Under the pieces are notes generated by a model that was not told the origin of the DNA, made no database searches, and saw only the letters and a list, made by a program, of their open reading frames with translations. DNA of 5,040 bases, taken from assembly GCA_023431245.1 (NCBI GenBank), contig JAEYXO010000283.1:1-5040 (forward strand), given 5' to 3'. The DNA comes from Pseudomonadota bacterium. GTDB taxonomy: Bacteria; Pseudomonadota; Gammaproteobacteria; Burkholderiales; SG8-41. Made by a program: the position numbers and the translations under genes. Within the stretch, counting starts at the first letter, position 1, and each line of letters opens with the position of its first letter. Positions 1-3,734 of this stretch are shown here, in pieces.

Positions 1-236
1 TCGACCCGGCCGCCCGAGGCCTTGCGCCCGAGCAGCCGCGCCTTGATCACGCGGGTGTCGTTGATGACCAGCAGGTCGCCGGCATCGAGCAGGCCGACGA
101 TGTCCGGAAAGAGGCTGTCGCGCAGTGCGCCGGTGGCGCCGTCGAGGTGCAGCAGCCGGCTGGCGCTGCGCGCTGCGGCCGGCGCCTGCGCGATCAGTTC
201 CGGCGGCAGGTCGTAATGGAAGTCGTCCAGACGCAT
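1..236 (-). CDS. queA: QueA, S-adenosylmethionine:tRNA ribosyltransferase-isomerase (5' part only)
   Basis: QueA transfers and isomerises the ribosyl part of S-adenosylmethionine onto preQ1 at the wobble base of GUN-anticodon tRNAs, giving epoxyqueuosine; it is cytoplasmic. Only the first 78 codons are present and the gene continues past the left edge. The translation begins MRLDDFHYDLPPELIAQ, carries the family's SRLL element (about residues 26-29), then GDLLVINDTRVIKARL (about 53-68) and GRKASGG (about 70-76), all typical of the QueA N-terminus. The ATG at 236-234 is chosen because the conserved N-terminus starts there. No Shine-Dalgarno precedes it; instead a TATAAT box ends 7 nt upstream, which suggests a leaderless message. 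The gene diverges from tRNA-Leu. Identity is secure; the start is very likely. Confidence 0.96.
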   Translation of the reverse strand, partial: MRLDDFHYDLPPELIAQAPAAARSASRLLHLDGATGALRDSLFPDIVGLLDAGDLLVINDTRVIKARLLGRKASGGRV

Positions 237-243
237 CGCGCGG

Positions 244-249
244 ATTATA
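244..249 (-). promoter_or_regulatory. Candidate queA -10 box (TATAAT)
   Basis: A perfect TATAAT on the minus strand ends 7 nt before the queA ATG, so the usual initiation distance puts the transcript start at or beside the start codon. No good -35 hexamer is seen at 16-18 nt spacing, since the expected position is GC-rich. The box is one of few AT-rich spots in this 85-nt divergent intergenic region. Confidence 0.55.
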
Positions 250-281
250 TAGGTGCCGCCACCCCGCCTCCGCAGGCGCGG

Positions 282-311
282 TTGCCCCGCCCGGAGCGTT
301 TAAGGGATAAT
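282..311 (+). promoter_or_regulatory. Candidate tRNA-Leu promoter
   Basis: TTGCCC (282-287) and GATAAT (306-311) are separated by 18 nt and resemble a sigma-70 promoter. The tRNA begins 11 nt after the -10 box, so the precursor would have a very short 5' leader. The stretch between the -10 and the tRNA is GC-rich (CGCGGCCCG), as in stringently controlled stable-RNA promoters; that control is inferred from family behaviour. Confidence 0.6.
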
Positions 312-321
312 CGCGGCCCGT

Positions 322-408
322 GCCGGGATGGCGGAATTGGTAGACGCACGGGACTCAAAATCCCGCGCTGGCAACAGCGTGCCGGTTCGATTCCGGCTCC
401 CGGCACCA
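322..408 (+). tRNA. tRNA-Leu (anticodon CAA), CCA encoded
   Basis: An 87-nt class II tRNA that decodes UUG leucine codons. The acceptor stem pairs GCCGGGA (322-328) with TCCCGGC (398-404), followed by the discriminator A and an encoded CCA (406-408). The anticodon stem is CGGGA/TCCCG around the 7-nt loop CTCAAAA, giving anticodon CAA. A long variable arm (CGCT/AGCG) and the T-arm GCCGG-TTCGATT-CCGGC are intact. The D-arm holds the usual AATTGGTAGACGC element. All expected stems are present and there is no intron. It stands alone, divergent from queA and convergent with panC. Confidence 0.98.
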
Positions 409-418
409 GCCTTATCGA

Positions 419-437
419 GCGCAGATTTCATCTGCGC
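419..437. terminator. Hairpin between tRNA-Leu and panC, possible two-way terminator
   Basis: GCGCAGA (419-425) pairs perfectly with TCTGCGC (431-437) around a 5-nt loop. It lies 10 nt after the tRNA CCA and 36 nt after the convergent panC stop. No proper T tract follows on either strand, so it may be a weak terminator or only a processing barrier. A second small hairpin (GCCGG/CCGGC, 455-467) lies between it and the panC stop. Confidence 0.4.
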
Positions 438-473
438 CATTCATCCGGTCGGACGCCGGTCACCGGCAATTCC

Positions 474-1313
474 TCAGACCGCCGGCCGCGTCACCTCGAC
501 ATTGTCGATCAGCCGCGTCTTGCCCAGCCGCGCCGCGGCCAGGATCACCAGCCCGGTTTCACCGTTGGTCGGCGGTTGCAGGTCGCTGCGCCGGCGCACG
601 GCGACATAGTCCGGCTTCCAGCCGTGGCGGGCCAGCTCCGCCATCGCCGCGAGTTCGATGCGCTGGTAGTCGCGCGCGCCCAGCGCGATCTCGCCGCGGG
701 CGTTGCGCAGCACGCGGTAAAGCCGCGGGGCTTCCTGGCGCTCGGCGGGGCTCAGGTAGGTATTGCGCGAGGACAGCGCGAGGCCGTCTTCGGCGCGCAC
801 CGTCTCGGCAAGGATGATTTCAATCGGCAGCGCGAACTGGCGCACCATGTTGGTCAGCACCAGGCACTGCTGGTAATCCTTCTTGCCGAAAATCGCGGCA
901 TGCGGCGACACCATGTTGAACAGCTTCAGCACCACGGTGGCGACGCCGCGGAAGTGTCCGGGACGCGCACCGCCGTCGAGGATATGCTGCAGGTCCGAAG
1001 GCTCCACCACATAGGTTTGCGGCTCGGGATAGATTTCCTTCTCGTCGGGCGCGAACACGACGTCTACGCCGGCCTTGCGCAGGCGCTCGCAATCGGCCTC
1101 GAAGGTGCGCGGGTAGCGGTCGAAATCCTCGCGCGGGCCGAACTGCAGGCGGTTCACGAAAATGCTGACCACGGTGCAGGCTGCGCGCGGCTTGGCGATG
1201 CGCATCAGCTCGATGTGGCCTTCGTGCAGGTTGCCCATCGTGGGCACAAACACGTTGTCCGGCTCGCGGCGCAGGCGCTCGCGCAGTTCGGCTACGGAAT
1301 GGATGACGTCCAT
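474..1313 (-). CDS. panC: PanC, pantothenate synthetase (pantoate--beta-alanine ligase)
   Basis: The enzyme condenses (R)-pantoate with beta-alanine, using ATP through a pantoyl-adenylate, in the last step of pantothenate synthesis; it is cytoplasmic and usually dimeric. The 279-residue product matches the family's usual length of about 280. Visible motifs are PTMGNLHEGH (24-33) with the HxGH nucleotide-binding histidines 30 and 33, the QFGPREDFDRYPR segment (57-69), GHFRGVATVV (119-128), FGKKDYQQ (142-149) with the catalytic-type lysine 145, and the KMSKS-like LSSRN (180-184). The ATG at 1313-1311 is chosen because MDVIHSVAELR matches the usual PanC start. The frame stays open upstream to 1421, but that extension is low-complexity and unlike PanC. 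No clear Shine-Dalgarno is visible, which is odd for a distal operon gene. It follows panB after 129 nt. Confidence 0.97.
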   Translation of the reverse strand: MDVIHSVAELRERLRREPDNVFVPTMGNLHEGHIELMRIAKPRAACTVVSIFVNRLQFGPREDFDRYPRTFEADCERLRKAGVDVVFAPDEKEIYPEPQTYVVEPSDLQHILDGGARPGHFRGVATVVLKLFNMVSPHAAIFGKKDYQQCLVLTNMVRQFALPIEIILAETVRAEDGLALSSRNTYLSPAERQEAPRLYRVLRNARGEIALGARDYQRIELAAMAELARHGWKPDYVAVRRRSDLQPPTNGETGLVILAAARLGKTRLIDNVEVTRPAV

Positions 1314-1322
1314 GCGTTGGTC

Positions 1323-1343
1323 AGGATTGCGGATCGAGGATTG
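1323..1343. repeat. Three-copy 7-bp tandem repeat upstream of panC
   Basis: Plus-strand AGGATTG, CGGATCG and AGGATTG lie head to tail; copies one and three are identical. The array ends 9 nt before the panC start codon, where a ribosome binding site would be expected. The surrounding 129-nt panB-panC gap (1314-1442) also holds a 6-bp hairpin (CCCTGC/GCAGGG, 1354-1369), a small hairpin around 1398-1409 followed on the minus strand by TTTACCCTTT, and a TACAAT -10-like box (1388-1383, minus) without a good -35. No gene is seen in this gap. Confidence 0.5.
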
Positions 1344-1442
1344 GGAACTGGCCCCCTGCTGCTGCAGGGACCGGAGACCGCTATTGTAAAGGGTAAAGGC
1401 GGGACCGCCCGGAGCAGCCATGCCGCCCCTCTCGCCTGACTC

Positions 1443-2237
1443 CTAAAAAGAATGTTCCTTGCCCGGAAACTTTCCGGAGCGCACTTCCTCGACGTACAGC
1501 GCGACCGCATCCTGGATCGAGCCGGCCGCCGCCTTCATGTAATTCTTGACGAACTTCGCCTTTTTCCCCGGGTAGACATCGAGCATGTCGTGCAGCACCA
1601 GCACCTGGCCGTGGCAGTCGGCGCCGGCGCCGATGCCTATCGTCGGCACGCCGGCCGCGGCGGTGACCTGGCTGGCCAGCGCGGCGGGGATCGCCTCGAG
1701 CACGATCATGCCTGCGCCCGCCTGCTCGAGGATGCGCGCGTCGTCGAGCAGGCGCTGCGCGTCATCCTCGGCCCTGCCCTGCACGCGGTAACCGCCGAGC
1801 TGGTGCACCGACTGCGGCGTCAGCCCGAGATGCCCGCAGACCGGAATGCCGCGCTCGGTGAGGAAGGAAATGGTCTCCAGCATCGGCCGGCCGCCCTCGA
1901 TCTTCACCATTTGCGCGCCGGCCGCCATGATCTCGGCGGCGTTGCGGAAAGCTTCCTGCGGGCTCACCTGGAAGGTGCCGAAGGGCATGTCGCCGATGAT
2001 GAAGGCGCGCTTCGCGCCGCGTGCCACGCAGGCGGTGTGGTAGACCATGTCACGCAGGGACACCGGCAGCGTCGACTCGTGTCCCTGCAGCACGTTGCCC
2101 AGCGAGTCGCCGATCAGCAGCGTGTCGAGTCCGGCGCCGTCAAGCAGCGCGGCAAAACTCGCGTCGTAGCAGGTCAGCATCGTGATCTTTTCGCCGTCCC
2201 GCATCATCTTGTGCAGATTGCTGAGGGTGATACGCAT
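1443..2237 (-). CDS. panB: PanB, 3-methyl-2-oxobutanoate hydroxymethyltransferase
   Basis: PanB transfers a hydroxymethyl group from 5,10-methylene-tetrahydrofolate to alpha-ketoisovalerate to give ketopantoate, the first committed step of pantothenate synthesis. It is a cytoplasmic TIM-barrel enzyme, decameric in characterised members. The 264 residues equal the length of the E. coli protein. Motifs: TCYDASFA (22-29), GDSLGNVLQGH (43-53) with metal ligand D44, GDMPFG (82-87) with D83, MVKIEGG (110-116) with K112 and E114, the GHLGLTPQSV block (135-144), E181 in LEAIP as catalytic acid, GIGAG (201-205), and the typical C-terminal GKFPGKEHSF. The ATG at 2237-2235 is fixed by a strong AGGAG (2248-2244) with a 6-nt spacer and by homology. 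The frame is open further upstream without similarity. It lies 13 nt after the kinase stop, consistent with co-transcription. Confidence 0.98.
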   Translation of the reverse strand: MRITLSNLHKMMRDGEKITMLTCYDASFAALLDGAGLDTLLIGDSLGNVLQGHESTLPVSLRDMVYHTACVARGAKRAFIIGDMPFGTFQVSPQEAFRNAAEIMAAGAQMVKIEGGRPMLETISFLTERGIPVCGHLGLTPQSVHQLGGYRVQGRAEDDAQRLLDDARILEQAGAGMIVLEAIPAALASQVTAAAGVPTIGIGAGADCHGQVLVLHDMLDVYPGKKAKFVKNYMKAAAGSIQDAVALYVEEVRSGKFPGKEHSF

Positions 2238-2250
2238 GGGGTTCTCCTGG

Positions 2251-2895
2251 CTAGCCGCCGAGGCTGAAGAATTCGCGCGGGCCGCGCATGGCGTTGATTC
2301 GCTGCAACAATAAATCAAAATCCGCGGCCGAATCAACGAAGTTGAGATTCTCCGAATTGACGATCAGCAGCGGCGCCGCGGTGTAATGGTGGAAAAACCG
2401 CGCGTAGGCGTCGGCCAGGCGCAGCAGGTATTCGTCCGGTATGCTTTTTTCATAAACCGTCGCCCGCCGCCGCACGCGCTCGACCAGCGTTTCCGCGCCC
2501 GCCTGCAGGTAGATCACGAGGTCGGGTTGCGGCGCCTGCGGCTTCAAGTGGTCGTAGATCTGGCGGTAGAGCGCGAGTTCGTCATCGTTGAGGTTCAGGC
2601 GCGCGAACAGCGGATCCTTCTCCAGCATGAAATCGGCGACGGTGACGCCGGAGAACAGGTCGGACTGCACGAGATCGCGCACCTGGTTCATGCGCTGGAA
2701 CAGGAAAAACAGCTGCACGGAAAGCGCATGGCGCGCGGGGTCCTGGTAGAAGCCGGGCAGGAAGGGATTGGCGTCGGGATCCTCGAACAGCGTTGCCGCA
2801 CCGAGGTGTGCGGCGAGGCGCCGCGCCAGCGTGGTCTTGCCCGAGCCGATCGGCCCTTCGACCACGATATAGCGGTATTTTGTGTTCAGCGTCAT
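2251..2895 (-). CDS. Deoxynucleoside kinase family protein (deoxyadenosine/deoxyguanosine kinase-like)
   Basis: A 214-residue P-loop kinase predicted to phosphorylate deoxynucleosides at the 5' position for nucleotide salvage, in the cytoplasm. The Walker A loop is GPIGSGKTT (14-22). The segment FFLFQRMNQVRDL (63-75) and the ADFMLEKDPLFARLNL stretch (86-101) match the substrate-binding region of bacterial dGK/dAK-type enzymes. An arginine-rich lid, RVRRRATVYEKSIPDEYL (139-156), follows the DLVIYLQA strand. Length is usual for the family (about 200-220). The ATG at 2895-2893 overlaps the folK stop in an ATGA arrangement, so translation is probably coupled, and no strong Shine-Dalgarno is present. 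This position between folK and panB is, to my knowledge, recurrent in betaproteobacteria. The preferred substrate cannot be read from sequence; thymidylate kinase is less likely because its DRY/DRS pattern is missing. Confidence 0.9.
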   Translation of the reverse strand: MTLNTKYRYIVVEGPIGSGKTTLARRLAAHLGAATLFEDPDANPFLPGFYQDPARHALSVQLFFLFQRMNQVRDLVQSDLFSGVTVADFMLEKDPLFARLNLNDDELALYRQIYDHLKPQAPQPDLVIYLQAGAETLVERVRRRATVYEKSIPDEYLLRLADAYARFFHHYTAAPLLIVNSENLNFVDSAADFDLLLQRINAMRGPREFFSLGG

Positions 2896-3404
2896 GCCGG
2901 GATCCGCCGCAGCTGCGCAACGCTGCCGGCATCCAGACGCGCTGCCAGTTCGCGCACAGTGCCATGCCCCGGCACCGCGGCATCGGGCGCGATCTCCGCC
3001 AGCGGCAGCATCACGAAAGCGCGCTCGAGCATGCGGGCATGCGGGATCGTCAATCCCGGTTCATGCAGCACCAGGTCGCCGTAGAGCACGATGTCGAGAT
3101 CCAGCGTGCGCGGCGCATTGGGAAAGTCGCGGACCCGGCCCTGCGCGCGCTCGATCCCGAGCAGCGCGGCAAGCAGCACCTGCGGCGCCAGCGCGGTCTC
3201 GATCATCGCCACGGCATTGATGAAATCCGGCTGGTCGGCATAACCGACGGGCGCGCTGCGGTAGAGGGAGGATCGGGCGGTGAGCCGGGTTTCCGGCAAA
3301 GCGGCCAGTGCGGCAAACCCGGCCTCGACCTGGCGCAACGGATCGCCGATGTTCGCACCGAGCGCAACGCAGGCCGTGTGCGCGGTGGCGGGCACCCCGG
3401 TCAC
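2892..3404 (-). CDS. folK: FolK, 6-hydroxymethyl-7,8-dihydropterin pyrophosphokinase
   Basis: FolK moves pyrophosphate from ATP to 6-hydroxymethyl-7,8-dihydropterin, the step before dihydropteroate synthase in folate synthesis; it is a small cytoplasmic monomer. The translation of up to 170 residues shows ALGANIGDP (14-22), SSLYRSAPVGYADQPDFINAV (45-65), the signature PRTLDLDIVLYGD (98-110) with the metal-binding aspartates D102 and D104, and IPHARMLERAFVMLPLAEIAP (120-140), where H122 and R128 match conserved positions. The start used is GTG at 3404-3402; a GTG three codons later is also possible. Upstream sequence turns into the G-rich junction, so the true start or a few N-terminal codons may be missing and no ribosome binding site can be judged. 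The 3' end overlaps the kinase gene by 4 nt. Confidence 0.94.
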   Translation of the reverse strand: MTGVPATAHTACVALGANIGDPLRQVEAGFAALAALPETRLTARSSLYRSAPVGYADQPDFINAVAMIETALAPQVLLAALLGIERAQGRVRDFPNAPRTLDLDIVLYGDLVLHEPGLTIPHARMLERAFVMLPLAEIAPDAAVPGHGTVRELAARLDAGSVAQLRRIPA

Positions 3405-3487
3405 CCGGCGGCGGGGGGGGGGGGGGGCGGGGGGGGGGGGCGCGCGCGGGGGGGGGGGGGGGGGGGGGGGGCCGGGCCGGGGGGGGG
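3404..3487. other. G-homopolymer junction, probable assembly chimera point
   Basis: These 84 bases contain no A or T. From 3413 they are runs of G (15, 12, 24 and 9 nt) broken by single C, CGCGCGC and CC interruptions. The proteobacterial folK N-terminus lies to the left; a truncated actinobacterial thiamine gene with its riboswitch lies to the right. Neither flank continues across. Three long reading frames cross the tract but are only proline, glycine or arginine runs. The best reading is a sequencing or library artefact through which two genomes were merged. A real repeat joining the two is much less likely. Confidence 0.88.
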
Positions 3488-3513
3488 TCAGCGGCGGCGT
3501 GCATGGCCGACAT
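3488..3513 (-). CDS. Start of a thiamine-regulated gene, cut off at the junction
   Basis: ATG at 3513-3511 directly follows the TPP riboswitch and has AGGGA (3524-3520) at a 6-nt spacing. Only about eight plausible codons (MSAMHAAA) remain before the sequence becomes poly-C on this strand. A thiamine biosynthesis or uptake gene is expected because TPP riboswitches control such genes. The remnant is too short to say which one. A second ATG at 3504 is possible but spaced too far from the ribosome binding site. Confidence 0.6.
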
Positions 3514-3605
3514 CGACGTTCCCTTCGCTAGTACGAACTAGATCAGGTTCGACGGGTGTGATCTCAGCCGCTGCGTCCTGCACAGAACGGCACCCCGCGT
3601 CGTCG
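3514..3605 (-). promoter_or_regulatory. TPP riboswitch (THI box)
   Basis: Read on the minus strand, the conserved core is present in order: GGGGTGCC, then GGCTGAGA, CACCCGTCGAACCTGATC, a perfect P5-like hairpin CTAGT-TCGT-ACTAG, and GCGAAGGGA. P1 can form between CGACG (3605-3601) and CGTCG (3518-3514), and P2 between GGGTG and CACCC. The CUGAGA and GAACCUGAUC elements are those that bind the pyrimidine and pyrophosphate ends of thiamine pyrophosphate in known members. The conserved AGGGA at the 3' end also serves as the Shine-Dalgarno for the ATG at 3513. TPP binding would therefore directly hide the ribosome binding site, a translational-off design known in Actinobacteria. Confidence 0.95.
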
Positions 3606-3608
3606 TCC

Positions 3609-3614
3609 AGCCTA
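3609..3614 (-). promoter_or_regulatory. Candidate -10 box for the riboswitch transcript (TAGGCT)
   Basis: TAGGCT on the minus strand fits the actinobacterial TANNNT -10 pattern and would start the transcript near 3602, right at the first strand of the riboswitch P1 helix. The expected -35 position is GGCGGG, so there is no recognisable -35. Position relative to the aptamer is the main support. Confidence 0.45.
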
Positions 3615-3661
3615 GCGAGCCCTGGCCGGGGCCCGCCCGGCCGTCCGGCCCCCGTCACGGC

Positions 3662-3708
3662 TTGTGCGGAAGGGTTCCCGCGTCACGCGCGGCAGAGCTT
3701 CCGCACAA
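3662..3708 (-). terminator. 11-bp inverted repeat downstream of the NHL gene, probable terminator
   Basis: TTGTGCGGAAG (3662-3672) is perfectly complementary to CTTCCGCACAA (3698-3708). The 25-nt loop contains a second 5-bp stem, CCGCG/CGCGG (3678-3692). It begins 26 nt after the NHL gene stop and lies before the riboswitch promoter, the expected place for a terminator. There is no T tract, as is common for hairpin terminators in GC-rich actinobacteria. An operator is the alternative. Confidence 0.55.
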
Positions 3709-3734
3709 CGGTGCGCGAAGCGCGGCCGTCGGCG

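Noticed and set aside
1314..1421. N-terminal extension of PanC by 36 residues
   Set aside because: The extension is glutamine- and serine-rich without PanC similarity, and the conserved start MDVIHSVAELR begins at 1313.
147..1439. A 430-codon open frame on the plus strand
   Set aside because: It runs antisense through queA, straight through the tRNA-Leu gene and across panC. It has no recognisable domain and reflects the high GC content.
1452..2267. A 271-codon plus-strand open frame opposite panB
   Set aside because: It is an antisense shadow of a fully conserved PanB; its histidine- and arginine-rich translation resembles no family.
2238..2336. N-terminal extension of PanB by 33 residues
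   Set aside because: It overlaps the end of the kinase gene, and the strong Shine-Dalgarno at 2248-2244 marks the start at 2237.
2386..3084. A 232-codon plus-strand open frame opposite the kinase and folK
   Set aside because: It lies opposite two well-supported genes, spans their boundary and has no domain or ribosome binding site.
3413..3487. G-quadruplex or regulatory G-rich element
   Set aside because: The sequence could fold as a quadruplex, but the abrupt change of genome type on its two sides makes an assembly artefact far more likely.
3061..3541. Open frames crossing the G tract, giving long proline, glycine or arginine runs
   Set aside because: They exist only because homopolymers lack stop codons. 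One (minus strand, 3513-3061) fuses the truncated thiamine gene to a wrong frame of folK, so it is an artefact.
3620..3655. GC-rich palindromic stretch (GGCCGGG/CCCGGCC) upstream of the riboswitch
   Set aside because: Pairing is made only of G and C in a very GC-rich spacer, has several alternative registers and lies within the probable promoter, so no separate element is claimed.
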